A stretch of 64,000 nucleotides of DNA. Origin: Pandoraea pulmonicola. GTDB lineage: Bacteria > Pseudomonadota > Gammaproteobacteria > Burkholderiales > Burkholderiaceae. The translations under genes and the position numbers were made by a program. The stretch spans positions 186,001 to 250,000 of the forward strand of contig NZ_CP010310.2 of assembly GCF_000815105.2 (NCBI RefSeq), read 5' to 3'. Each line of letters starts with the position of its first letter. Position 1 is the first letter of the stretch. Below the pieces are notes generated by a model, which made no database searches, was not told the DNA's origin, and saw nothing but the letters and a program-made list of their open reading frames with translations. Shown here one piece after another: positions 29,991 through 39,242 of the stretch.

Positions 29991-31200
29991 AACGAGCTCT
30001 CCTGAGTGAATACACAAGAAAAATTAAGCCAACAATTGCGTTCACTAACCAAACAATCAAGAAACCTTTCAGTTCCAATAAGTAGGTGTTCATCCCGTTG
30101 GACAAGACAACAGCGAGTGCACCAACCATCGCAACAGCGCCGAACGCAGTGCCAGTAGATCGAGATGAGACGATTCTTGTTGTCATCAAGTCGATCCGGT
30201 TGCCGAGGAGCACCTCACCAACGGTGAATAGGGTCATAGAAAACCCTATCAACATCATCGACGCCGCGGGACTGGTTTGCCAGAAGGCTCCGTCACCTAG
30301 GCTTGATATCGCGCAGCAAAGGAAAAAGCCGACGAAGCTCGCGTAGCCCACCCAAGCCGGCGTTTCGGCGATACGCTTGGAGCAAGTTAGCTGGATCGAA
30401 ACGACAACTACAGTATTGACAAGAAAAGCACCCGCGACAAAGGTGCTTCCGAATCGCTGTTCAAAGTAAAACGGCATCAGGAATTCGAAATGCGAGTAAG
30501 CTGCGAAAAGTCCAAACTGGAGCCACAGTGTGTTCAGGAATGCCCCTGAGCGTAAGTCTCTCCATCGGAAAGATTGACTTCCCAGTCCTAACGGAACTTC
30601 GCTACGACGGAAAAACATAAGTAATCCGACATTAATTGCGTACACCGCGACAATTACCTCGCATGCCAACGTGAAATGGCTCTCCACTAGAAGTGCGCCT
30701 AAAAGCGGACCAACGGCAGCACCTAAGTTGAGAGATACGTTTCGCAGGCCGACGACTCGTGCTAACGCCGACGGGAAATTTCGGAATTGTTCAAATAGCA
30801 GTTTGCGGAGCGCGGGGTGATAAATTGCCGCACCGACTCCATTTAGAAGTGCAGACGCGAGTAGCGTCGTGTGAGTGGGAGTTTTGAGTAATAGAGCAAA
30901 CGCTGAAAGTCGTAAGACCACACCTGCCAGTGCGAGTGGGCGAGCTCCCCACATGTCGGTGAGCATCCCGCCAAGTAATGACGTAGCACGTTGGGCGACC
31001 ACTTTCACCGATACCAACACGCCAGCGAACGCCAATCCATATCCAAGAGTTTTGGCAACGTAGATGGCAAAGTATGGAGTAATGATCGAGCTGCCGAGAC
31101 TGAACAGCAAAATGCTACCCAAATGTACGACAACCCATGGTCGGATGAGCAATCGTCGGTCTGACCGAGAGCTATTTAGAGGCAACTCGAGCTTGCTCAT
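29980..31200 (-). CDS. MFS transporter (probable exporter)
   Basis: 406 residues with 12 predicted helices. The loop 2-3 signature is GGMLTDMWGARPLALAG. Other segments are NGVGAAIYHPALRKLLFEQF and ARVVGLRNVSLNLGAAVGPLLGALL, which fits drug/metabolite antiporters of the MdtH/YjhB-like type. Its position between two ligase genes, with 4-bp and 11-bp overlaps on either side, suggests it exports the pathway product. Confidence 0.85.
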   Translation of the reverse strand: MSKLELPLNSSRSDRRLLIRPWVVVHLGSILLFSLGSSIITPYFAIYVAKTLGYGLAFAGVLVSVKVVAQRATSLLGGMLTDMWGARPLALAGVVLRLSAFALLLKTPTHTTLLASALLNGVGAAIYHPALRKLLFEQFRNFPSALARVVGLRNVSLNLGAAVGPLLGALLVESHFTLACEVIVAVYAINVGLLMFFRRSEVPLGLGSQSFRWRDLRSGAFLNTLWLQFGLFAAYSHFEFLMPFYFEQRFGSTFVAGAFLVNTVVVVSIQLTCSKRIAETPAWVGYASFVGFFLCCAISSLGDGAFWQTSPAASMMLIGFSMTLFTVGEVLLGNRIDLMTTRIVSSRSTGTAFGAVAMVGALAVVLSNGMNTYLLELKGFLIVWLVNAIVGLIFLVYSLRRARFDD

Positions 31201-32519
31201 ATGGCGTCGCTCTCGAAGACCATCCCCGTATAGCTATCGGCCGCATAGCTAAGCACCTTACCTCCGAAAGGGGTTGCTCGCACCATGAGGCCTGCGTAGC
31301 GCGAATCGATGGCGAAAGCGCCGAACACCAGGCCGAAGGTATCAGCGCTAAGTCCGCTATCTGAAGACCATCCGATTAGTGAGCTCGTACTGGCAAAAAT
31401 GCGTTGTTGTAAGACATAGGGAACGTTACTCGCGAGCAGGTCCCGTAGATGGCTTGCCCATTCCGATACTGTGAAGTCCTCGCCGAAAATTACCCCTTTT
31501 CCGCACTCTCCGTTAACCGGTTTAGCAACTAACGAGGATTGAAGTGCTAGTACATCCGCAAGAACTTTTTCCGTTAGAAGTAGAGTTTTCGGAACGTATC
31601 GTCTGATGTCCGCTAGCTCAGATTCTGAATAGCTGCTGACATAGATTGGATCCCAAAGGAGCGCCAGTGTTGCCTTGTTGCTGAAAAGACGTGAATCGAG
31701 CGGCATGCCAATTCCAATATTTCCCTCCTTCGCGCTGTTGATAAGGGGAGAATAAAGTTCCGGATGGCGACATATGTCGCTTGCCCCAAACAATCGGTAG
31801 ACATAATGGATGCGCTTCTTGTTCATATACACGCCATCAGCACGAACTTCGAGATTACCTATCTCGCATACGGTGACGTTCGCTCCGAGCTTTCTGAGAG
31901 ACTGCGCCATCGCTTCGTTCCAATGAGCAAACCTCAAACGGTAATCAAGTGAAGCGACGATTCGAATGTTCAAGATTCCTGAGTCTGAACGGAATTTGTT
32001 CGCCTCGCTTATGACCATGGCGGCCCACAAACGGGCCGTGTCTTTCCGAGTGAACTTTTGTGCGCTGATGTGGGCGGCGACCAAGGGGTGATGTTCAATC
32101 GTTTTCAGCGCCTCATCCAAATGAAAGCCGCCAATAGAACTCCCGATGTTGAACTCAGTGAATTTCCAACCATCGTTTGTCAAGTACGCATCGCTTCTGG
32201 CAAAAGGTGCACAAGAGGTGGAGGGCAGCACTGTCATTGCTGATATATGGTCATCCGAAAATCCACATGCTTTTCCGAAAGCTCGCATGTCTCCGGAAAA
32301 AAGGCGGTCCGGTAACGAGTAAATTAAGTTGATTAGCCGTATTGTTGCCTCCCCCACCTCACTGGCCAAACCGGTGCTTATAGCTATTGGACTCGCGACC
32401 AGCCGCTCTTTGAGCGATACCATTCCTTTCGAAACCTGTTCCGACGCAGCTTCGGAGAAAGCTCGGAAGAATGCCGTCGCGGGTGCGTCGTCAAGGGAGT
32501 AATAGGTTTGCTGACTCAT
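31197..32519 (-). CDS. Circularly permuted ATP-grasp-like ligase (glutathionylspermidine-synthase-like)
   Basis: 440 residues. An R-x-D element (ARSDAY, 107-112) is followed by WKFTEFNIGSSIGG (118-131), which matches the R-x-D and E-x-N pattern of circularly permuted ATP-grasp enzymes. Further marks are SNKATLALLWD (280-290) and VAKPVNGECGKGVIFG (331-346), the ATP loop at the C-terminal side. Known relatives join amines to peptides (glutathionylspermidine) or act in natural-product pathways. Family placement rests on motif order, not a search. Overlaps its neighbours by 4 bp on both sides. Confidence 0.65.
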   Translation of the reverse strand: MSQQTYYSLDDAPATAFFRAFSEAASEQVSKGMVSLKERLVASPIAISTGLASEVGEATIRLINLIYSLPDRLFSGDMRAFGKACGFSDDHISAMTVLPSTSCAPFARSDAYLTNDGWKFTEFNIGSSIGGFHLDEALKTIEHHPLVAAHISAQKFTRKDTARLWAAMVISEANKFRSDSGILNIRIVASLDYRLRFAHWNEAMAQSLRKLGANVTVCEIGNLEVRADGVYMNKKRIHYVYRLFGASDICRHPELYSPLINSAKEGNIGIGMPLDSRLFSNKATLALLWDPIYVSSYSESELADIRRYVPKTLLLTEKVLADVLALQSSLVAKPVNGECGKGVIFGEDFTVSEWASHLRDLLASNVPYVLQQRIFASTSSLIGWSSDSGLSADTFGLVFGAFAIDSRYAGLMVRATPFGGKVLSYAADSYTGMVFESDAI

Positions 32520-33625
32520 GACGTTATTGTTCCTTCGTCGAACCGGAAGTGATCCAGCGTATCTTCGAGCAAATCCAAGAAATTCAACGTAAGCCAGAAC
32601 GCTTCCGTAGTAGGTGTCCAGCGTGAGTACTTGAGATTCCCTGACAAACTACAGATCAAATATGTAATGAACCGGACGCGCTGCGCCTGCGTAGTTTTTT
32701 GCCGTGTGTAGGTATCGAGAATTCTGACCGAATTTGCTATCAAAGCGCGCCTAGCTTTCACGCTTTCCAGTAAGTCCCGCGGTGCCAGGAGTATTAGGTT
32801 GGCGAAAATTGAGTGCACCATACAAGCCAAGTCATACAGCGGATCGAAGTACCCTGGATCGGGGTTCGGGGTGTCGTCCCACGTAACGCGCGGATCGATA
32901 AATATTGGAGTTGCTTTTTCCATGATGATGTTGCCTAGATGAGGGTCTCCATGGACGAGCGCTTCCACATCAGGAAGAAACGCTGAATAGCGTTCCAAGA
33001 CTCGCGACATTGCGGTTCTGAGCGAGCAGCTTTGCGTACGACCTGTTGCCCACGCAGTGACGTAATAGGTTTCAATATCGAGGTCTGTGAAGGCTGCCAA
33101 ATTCTTCGTCGTCAGATCGGATCGAAGAATTTTTGAAAGTCGTTTAGCGACAATGGCGTCGTGATAGCTCGACGCATACCGGCGCTGTGTTGCGAGGTGA
33201 AGTTGCCGCAGCGCTAACAGGCACGGTGCAACTAATTGGAAATGGCCAATGCCGGTGACGTCGATCACCGAATCACGTAATTGCCGCTCCAACGTTTTTC
33301 CCGGAGCGAATTCAGTGGCGTAGATGCCCCTATCTGCCTCGAAATAGACGACGGGGGGACAAATGCCGGGGAGTGCGGCATTCATTCGTTTTATATGCGC
33401 AACTTCCTCTGCAGCAAGGCGAGAACGGATTGCTTTTACCACCACGCTGCAATATGCGTCGACCTTCACGACGGTCGTGGCTTCCGCGCCACCGCAAAGT
33501 GTTTCAAGCCTTAGCCTGCAGAGCGATGGGAGTTTTTCGCGGACGGTGAATAAGAGGTGCGACTCCATCAAAACACGCTCCGTTGTCTTGATACGTTCAG
33601 GCAATGTTGACGGGGAGTCTCCCAT
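32516..33625 (-). CDS. Aminoglycoside-phosphotransferase-fold kinase
   Basis: 369 residues from ATG 33625, with GGGGAG a few bases upstream. The N-lobe includes VVVKAIRSR (Lys64 as ATP lysine). The Brenner motif LVHGDPHLGNIIME (223-236) and metal-binding IFIDPR (241-246, Asp244) are intact, so it should be active. Such kinases phosphorylate antibiotics or small metabolites. As first gene of the ligase operon it may prime a substrate or protect the producer. An alternative ATG is at codon 20. Confidence 0.85.
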   Translation of the reverse strand: MGDSPSTLPERIKTTERVLMESHLLFTVREKLPSLCRLRLETLCGGAEATTVVKVDAYCSVVVKAIRSRLAAEEVAHIKRMNAALPGICPPVVYFEADRGIYATEFAPGKTLERQLRDSVIDVTGIGHFQLVAPCLLALRQLHLATQRRYASSYHDAIVAKRLSKILRSDLTTKNLAAFTDLDIETYYVTAWATGRTQSCSLRTAMSRVLERYSAFLPDVEALVHGDPHLGNIIMEKATPIFIDPRVTWDDTPNPDPGYFDPLYDLACMVHSIFANLILLAPRDLLESVKARRALIANSVRILDTYTRQKTTQAQRVRFITYLICSLSGNLKYSRWTPTTEAFWLTLNFLDLLEDTLDHFRFDEGTITS

Positions 33626-33740
33626 TTACTGCTCCCCAAAAATTAGCAAAAGTGGAGGGACAGGGAGATGAATTCGACAGTGACTTCCGACATGCCTGGG
33701 CGTTGGAGTCGTTTGCCGAATGGTGAACGTTGGGAAGGAG

Positions 33741-33881
33741 ATGGCGCGGCTTAAGGTTGGCACGGAAGGCTCGATTCTTGAAGAATTTGACTTTCAGAAT
33801 CTAGTCGAACTGGGAAAAAAAGATATGGGATGGCTCCGAATTTCCTGTGAAATTTTAGAGGAATACGAACTATTGCGTTGA
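33741..33881 (+). CDS. Candidate small ORF, 46 residues, unknown
   Basis: ATG 33741 to TGA 33881, divergent from the ligase operon; an in-frame GTG at 33723 would add six residues. AAGGAG directly abuts the ATG, which is too close to be a normal ribosome site, while the GTG has none obvious. The peptide is acidic with EEFDF and EEYELLR near the C terminus. It overlaps an opposite-strand remnant, so at most one is real. Confidence 0.25.
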   Translation: MARLKVGTEGSILEEFDFQNLVELGKKDMGWLRISCEILEEYELLR

Positions 33882-34009
33882 TATTGAATGCCTGCCCAAT
33901 TGTCGAACACGTCGTGGACATCAATAAAGTTCGCGGGATTAGACCACCACACTTTGCCGTCGCAGCATTTCCCCAAGTACTCCCATGCGTCAGGATGGCA
34001 TCCCCACTT
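33794..34009 (-). pseudogene. Possible C-terminal protein remnant
   Basis: 71 codons open on the minus strand between stops, with the only ATG at 33976. The residues are rich in Trp, Cys, Asp and Asn (HPDAWEYLGKCCDGKVWW, DVHDVFDNWAG), which looks like real protein rather than noise. No start, ribosome site or family is evident. It may be the tail of a lost toxin or surface protein; this is a guess. Confidence 0.3.
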
Positions 34010-34760
34010 TCAGTACAGAAGACGTTGGGTTACGCAGCTCGCGAGGAAAATCCGGAGGCGTGACAGCAATAGGAACTGTCCAATTACAGTGCACGGGAGT
34101 TGCATTTTTGGGGTTCGTGAGGTTTTGCTGGCGATGAGCGAACCCAGTCGCGAGTTGGTGCATAGCCTATGCGGGAAACGCACTACTTTGGCGTGGCCGT
34201 AGGGCAGTCGCGACAACTTTGAGGCGTGTACATCGTGACGTTTGGCGCTATCGGCGATAGGTCATTGATTTATGTAGTCCTCAGTCGTATATACCCCGTC
34301 CCCTTACGGCTGACGCAAATCCCGCCCCCCGGCGCGGCATGCGTTCAATATGCCTTTCTCTGCGTCGGTACGCGATCCTCGCGGCCATGCCGCATGGCTT
34401 GTGAATCGGCTGATTCCATCCGCGGACGCCCAATTTTTCAAGTCCTCGGTCTGCGTCTAGTCTCCGTCTGAATTTCTCCTTCGCAACGCAGAAGACGTTC
34501 CATCCCCAGGGCTCCCGGCCCGCATCGTTCGACGGGGAATCTCCGGTGTTTTTTGGGTTATGAGTACGCGTCCCCGACTATCGGAAATGGCGCGCGTATG
34601 GGCCATTTCTTGCCCACGGGTTATGTCGATTTGCGAAAGAGGCGTGCCGCACGCAACAACCGCCGCTCGCCCATTCGGGCATAAATCGCCCCTGTCGCCG
34701 TAGACGAAGTCTCTCGAATCGCGGTGTCATTTCTCTCAACTCCACAATCGGAAAACAGAC

Positions 34761-35378
34761 ATGAACGTACATGCAACCGCGAGCGAAGTCGCAAAAACCA
34801 GGACCACGATCACGCAACGGCTGACGCAGCGCTTGAGCCGCCGTCGTCAACGAGGCGTGACATTGGTGGAACTGTCGGTGGCGGTGGCCGTGATGGGCCT
34901 GATCATGGCCGGCGCCATGGTCGGTGTGCCGCGCCTGATGAACAGCGTGAAGCTCTCGCAGGAAATGAAGGACTGGCAGATGGCGGCCCTGGCCGTGCAG
35001 AACGGCGTGGCCTCGGGCACGCTCACCGCGAACTCGAGCGATGACGAAATTATGAAGATGGCTGTCACCGAGCCGTTCAACCGTACCGATGCCGGTAAGC
35101 GACTGCTCAATCGATTCGGCGGCACTATCGTCATCGCGCCGGTGCCCGGCAGCGGTTACCCGTCGAGCGGAGTCACCGTCACATCTGGCGGCTATCCGAG
35201 CGCGCAGTGCGCGGAATTCGCCGGAAAAATGAACAACCTGTTCGCGACCTTGACGGTCAATGGTACGGAAATCAAGTCCGACAAGAAGTTAGACATCCCG
35301 GGCATTACCGATGCGTGTGCGAAGAAGGGCGGCAGCGACGTGACTCAGGCCGAGATGGTTTTCACCATCGCAGGATGA
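34761..35378 (+). CDS. pilS: Type IVb prepilin, major pilin candidate
   Basis: 205 residues. The long basic leader of 32 residues (RRRQRG end) is cleaved by the prepilin peptidase before VTLVELSVAVAVMGLI, with Glu at mature position 5. Long leader and a non-Phe first residue are type IVb features (TcpA, BfpA, R64 PilS). Two cysteines in the C-terminal part (QCAEF, TDACAKK) can form the D-region disulfide. First gene of the pilus operon. Confidence 0.88.
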   Translation: MNVHATASEVAKTRTTITQRLTQRLSRRRQRGVTLVELSVAVAVMGLIMAGAMVGVPRLMNSVKLSQEMKDWQMAALAVQNGVASGTLTANSSDDEIMKMAVTEPFNRTDAGKRLLNRFGGTIVIAPVPGSGYPSSGVTVTSGGYPSAQCAEFAGKMNNLFATLTVNGTEIKSDKKLDIPGITDACAKKGGSDVTQAEMVFTIAG

Positions 35379-35417
35379 GAGGCGTTCCGGGAGAACTGAC
35401 ACGGAGGTGAACAAGGC

Positions 35418-36026
35418 ATGAACGATTTCAGAATGCGCACCGCAGTTCTCGCTCTGGTTCTCGGCGGTGGGGTCGCTTCGACGCACGCCGCCGAGGTTCC
35501 CTCGGGCGCCGACGTGACGCGGTTGTTCGCGAGCCACAAACCGCTCACGCAGTGGCCCGCCCAGGCGACGGATCGCGTGCACGCCACGCCGCGCGAGCCG
35601 TCCGCACGGCCGCTCGCTCAAGAGACCGTCGACGAATCGCGCTGGCAGGTGGCGCCCGCACTCGAGCTTGCGCCTGTGGAGCCCCCACCTGCACCGGCGC
35701 CGCGACTTGTATCCGAGTCCGAGCCGACGCCCGAGTCCGCAGCTGCCCCCGCTCCGGCGCCGCTCACGCCGGCATTGCAACTCGCTCTGCAACCGGAGGA
35801 TGGCCGCCTGTCGCAAGCCGTGCGGCGATACGCGGAGCGAAACGGCTGGCAGCTCGCGTGGGAAATCGAGCGCGACTTCCCCATCGAGTATCCAGCCACG
35901 TTTCACGGAGACTTCCTCGGCATCATCGAACAGATCGTGCTGTCGCTGCACAACACCGACGCACCGATTCGCGTGAAGGTGTACGAGGCCAATCGCGTGC
36001 TGCGTGTCGTGCACGCCACGCAATAA
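35418..36026 (+). CDS. pilL: TcpQ/PilL-like pilus assembly protein
   Basis: 202 residues. A signal peptide spans about 1-25 (ends STHAA). A Pro/Ala/Glu-rich spacer (about 70-125) leads to a C-terminal TcpQ-type domain (GWQLAWEIERDFPIEY, HGDFLGIIEQIVLSL, YEANRVLRVV). TcpQ/PilL partners help the secretin reach and assemble in the outer membrane. The secretin gene starts 47 bp downstream. Confidence 0.8.
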   Translation: MNDFRMRTAVLALVLGGGVASTHAAEVPSGADVTRLFASHKPLTQWPAQATDRVHATPREPSARPLAQETVDESRWQVAPALELAPVEPPPAPAPRLVSESEPTPESAAAPAPAPLTPALQLALQPEDGRLSQAVRRYAERNGWQLAWEIERDFPIEYPATFHGDFLGIIEQIVLSLHNTDAPIRVKVYEANRVLRVVHATQ

Positions 36027-36073
36027 CAAGCGCCGTGCCAAGCGCGCGGCCAATAATCACGGAAGCGGATTTC

Positions 36074-37855
36074 ATGAGAAAGCGACTCGGCGTGTTGTGC
36101 GCCACTACGTTACTGGCGGCATGCGGCACACCGGGCATGCTGTCCAAGACCGACGAGAACGTCACGCAGGCGCGCGAGATCGCGCAGGCCGCGGTACAAA
36201 CCCATATGGCGCCTCCGATTCAGGCGGTCGAGCGCGTCCAGGGCGCGTGGCTGGCCAGGAAATCCGTGGCGGTGAATGCGAACGTCGCCCTGCCCGAATT
36301 CTTCGAACGCAACGTTCGTTTCTCCACCGGGACGCCCGTCCCGATGTCGATGCTGCTCGCGCAGGTCGCGCGCGGCAACGGTCTGACCATCCGCGTTGCG
36401 TCGGACGTGTCGTGCGACAGCAGCGCAGGCGGCGGTTCGCGCGGAAGCTCCGGCGGGCCGGGTGTGCGAGGCGGCATGGGCGGCCCCGGCGCTCAAGCGG
36501 CACATGCGTTCCTCAGTTGCAGCGAGTCGGGCGAGCCCACCGTACCGCTCCAGTACAACGGTTCGCTCTCGGGGCTGCTCGACACCATCGCGCATCGTTC
36601 CGGCACGCACTGGACCTATCGCGACGGCGTGATCCACTTCGCGCGCTACGTCACGCGCACGTTCCAGATCAAGATGATGCCGGGTAGCTCCTCCTATACG
36701 GCCTCGGTCGGCAAGGCCTCGAAGTTGACGGCGAAACGCGGTGCGTCGGGCGGCGGGGGCGGGGCCGGCGGAGGCGACACGGGCGGCGTCGATCTGAGCT
36801 TCAACGCCGACGCGCGCGTGAGCGTGGAGTCCGAGCTCGACTACTGGAGCGATCTCGTGAAAACCGTCACCGACATGCTCTCGCCGGGCGGGCGCGTCAC
36901 GCCGTCGGTCGTCACGAGCTCGCTCGTCGTGACCGATACCGCCGACGTGATGGAGCGCGTGGCGCGCTACATCGATTCGGAGAACGCGGTGCTCGGCCGG
37001 CAGGTCAAGCTGCGCGTGCAGGTGTACTCCGTCAATCTCGACGAAAAGTCGGCCGCCGGCATCGACTGGAATCTCGTCTATCAATCGGCCAGCGGTCTCG
37101 TGGCGCAGTTCGGCGGCCCGGCGCTGGGCGGCATGCTGACCTCGCGCAACGGCGGGCTGAACATCAGCAGGATTCCTAACGGACGCCTGGCCGGCTCCAC
37201 GGCGCTGTTTCGCGCGCTCAGTCAGCAGGGACGCGTGAGCACGGTCATCGATACCACGGTCGTCACGCTGAACAACCAGCCGGCGCCGGTGGCCGTCACG
37301 CAGAACCAGGGCTTCGTCGCCCAGACCAAGATGACGCCCGGCAACTACGGCGGGCAGGCGGTCGTGACCGCCGAGCAGTCGGTGCTGACCACGGGTTTCG
37401 TGATGAACCTTCTGCCCACATTGATGGACAACCGCAGCGTGATGCTGCAGGTCCAGATCGATATGTCCGATCTGAAGAAGCTCGAGAAGATCAATCTGCG
37501 CACGGGCAAGGAGTCGCCGAGCGGCGGAGATGGCGGTGGCGGGCCGAACGTCAAGGGGAAGCGGGACGAAGACGGTGTGGAGGTCGAGGTGGGCGGTGGC
37601 GACGAACGCGGTCGCCGCGACGACGGCCTGGGCGTCGGCACCTTCATGCAGCTTCCGCTTACGTCCTCCGTGCAAACGATGCAGCGCGCCTCGCTCAAGT
37701 CGGGCGACACGCTTGTGCTCAGCGGTTTCCGACGCAAGGACGACCGCACCGACCGCGATGGCGTCTTCAACTACCAGGGCGGCACGAAGGAAGCGACGCA
37801 GAGTGTGAACGAGGTCGTGATCCTGATATCGCCGGAACTCACCGAGGGCGCGTGA
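36074..37855 (+). CDS. pilN: Type IVb pilus secretin lipoprotein
   Basis: 593 residues from ATG 36074; the frame is open further upstream but there it overlaps the previous gene. Lipobox TLLAACG, so lipidated at about Cys16. A glycine-rich insert lies near 118-140. The C-terminal secretin domain includes STVIDTTVVTLNNQPAPV and the end TLVLSGFRRKDD, QSVNEVVILISPEL. Another Gly/charged insert lies near 485-520. It forms the outer-membrane pore, like R64 PilN or BfpB. Confidence 0.9.
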   Translation: MRKRLGVLCATTLLAACGTPGMLSKTDENVTQAREIAQAAVQTHMAPPIQAVERVQGAWLARKSVAVNANVALPEFFERNVRFSTGTPVPMSMLLAQVARGNGLTIRVASDVSCDSSAGGGSRGSSGGPGVRGGMGGPGAQAAHAFLSCSESGEPTVPLQYNGSLSGLLDTIAHRSGTHWTYRDGVIHFARYVTRTFQIKMMPGSSSYTASVGKASKLTAKRGASGGGGGAGGGDTGGVDLSFNADARVSVESELDYWSDLVKTVTDMLSPGGRVTPSVVTSSLVVTDTADVMERVARYIDSENAVLGRQVKLRVQVYSVNLDEKSAAGIDWNLVYQSASGLVAQFGGPALGGMLTSRNGGLNISRIPNGRLAGSTALFRALSQQGRVSTVIDTTVVTLNNQPAPVAVTQNQGFVAQTKMTPGNYGGQAVVTAEQSVLTTGFVMNLLPTLMDNRSVMLQVQIDMSDLKKLEKINLRTGKESPSGGDGGGGPNVKGKRDEDGVEVEVGGGDERGRRDDGLGVGTFMQLPLTSSVQTMQRASLKSGDTLVLSGFRRKDDRTDRDGVFNYQGGTKEATQSVNEVVILISPELTEGA

Positions 37856-37856
37856 T

Positions 37857-39242
37857 ATGGCGCACGCACTTGCCAATGGTCTAGTCGTCGGCGCGCAGTG
37901 GGAGACGCTGATCGGCCTGCAAAAGGAGATGGCCGAGATCCGCAGTCTCGCCAGAAGCCGCGACGCGTCGCACTACGTGGTGGCAGACGACGGTGCGGGA
38001 ACGCGTACCGTGGGGCTGCTCTCGCTGAGCGCCGCCGCGGACGTTGCGGTCCCGGTGGCGCAGTACGCGCTCGCGGCCCTGATCGGGGCGCTGGTCGACG
38101 GACCGAACGTGGCGTTCATCCATCCCGATCCCGACAATTCCGCAAACGCGTTTTTCGTCACGCTGCGCGATCGCCGCCCCGAGCTCGACATGGCGTTACC
38201 GGCATCGCAGCTCAAGCGTCGTCTGGAGCAGTGGTGTTCGGAAATCGAAGGCCCCGTGAAGGTCGCCGGCGTGAGTTGCCTGGATATACCGCAGGCGGAC
38301 GTCGCATTGACGCTCGACGACGTGCTGGCGTCGTTGCGGAAAGACGCGCCGGCCGACGCGCGGCTCAAGCCGGTGCGGACCTCGCTGCCGGTGCGCCAGA
38401 TCCGGATCGCGGCCACCGCCATCGTGGCGCTTGCCCTCGTCGGCGGCGCGGGGCTGTGGGCCTGGTCCTGGTACGACGGCGTGCAACAGGAGAAGCGGGC
38501 GCGGGCCAATCAGGTCGATCCGATCGAGGCGTACCGGCAGGCGCTCGCGCGTGCCATTGCCGCTGAACCGTTCTCGACCGGCGCCTCGTACGCACGACGT
38601 CTGCAACACGCGGTTCAACGCCTGCCGGCCGATGCCGGCGGGTGGCGTCCGGCGTCGATCGACTGCAAGGGCGATCGTTGCGAGATCGGCTGGCGGCGCA
38701 GCGAGGGCGGTACGTTCGACCTGCTGCTCTCGCAACGGCCCGACGCGCGCATCGTCGACCTCGATCATGCCAGCGAAACCCTGACGATCGCAGGCGACGC
38801 GCCGCTTCCCGCGAAGACCGTTCCGGCGTCGTCCGCGGTGGCATCGGGCGCGGCGAGCGCGCCCAGCTCGGCCAGTGCTGCGGAAGCGACCGCTGTCGAC
38901 GCCGCCGAGGATGACGGCGACGCGGGCGTGACGCCGGTGCCGCACCACCAGTTCCTGCGCACGGCGGGCGCGCGGCTGCAGGCGCTGGGCGACTACGGCA
39001 TGGACATCTCGCTGACGATGCCGGCGCCGCTGACCTCCGTGCCCCCCGGGGTCGCGGCGCGTCGGGACGTGCCGCCTCCCATCCTGAAAGGCCAATGGAC
39101 GATGGCCGGACATCTCGCCTTCTTCGATTCGGTGGCCGGCCTGATGATGCGCGCGGGCAACATGTCGCTCGTCGAACTGAAGATCGTCATCGACGACGGC
39201 AAGCCCGTCTTCTCCGCTCAAGGAACCTACTATGTTCACTAA
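37857..39242 (+). CDS. pilO: PilO-type pilus accessory protein
   Basis: 461 residues starting 1 bp after the secretin stop. A cytoplasmic N-terminal domain (about 1-180), one membrane helix (about 184-207, IAATAIVALALVGGAGLWAW) and a periplasmic part with a Ser/Ala-rich linker (about 320-360) fit PilO2/BfpC-like inner-membrane platform proteins. Two cysteines in DCKGDRCEIGW could pair. The stop overlaps pilP by 11 bp. Confidence 0.75.
   Translation: MAHALANGLVVGAQWETLIGLQKEMAEIRSLARSRDASHYVVADDGAGTRTVGLLSLSAAADVAVPVAQYALAALIGALVDGPNVAFIHPDPDNSANAFFVTLRDRRPELDMALPASQLKRRLEQWCSEIEGPVKVAGVSCLDIPQADVALTLDDVLASLRKDAPADARLKPVRTSLPVRQIRIAATAIVALALVGGAGLWAWSWYDGVQQEKRARANQVDPIEAYRQALARAIAAEPFSTGASYARRLQHAVQRLPADAGGWRPASIDCKGDRCEIGWRRSEGGTFDLLLSQRPDARIVDLDHASETLTIAGDAPLPAKTVPASSAVASGAASAPSSASAAEATAVDAAEDDGDAGVTPVPHHQFLRTAGARLQALGDYGMDISLTMPAPLTSVPPGVAARRDVPPPILKGQWTMAGHLAFFDSVAGLMMRAGNMSLVELKIVIDDGKPVFSAQGTYYVH

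Larger units (their letters stand above)
33626..34760. other. 1.1-kb region with decayed or non-coding DNA
   Basis: Lies between the ligase operon and the pilus operon. Apart from two small candidate frames near 33.7-34.0 kb, no gene is convincing. Composition shifts from AT-rich (like the operon) to the core GC-rich style towards 34.6 kb. The promoters of both flanking operons should be here, but I could not fix -35/-10 pairs. Confidence 0.6.

Noticed and set aside
34100..34740. Several short open frames before the pilus operon
   Set aside because: Products are Arg/Pro-rich or patternless, without ribosome sites or recognisable motifs.
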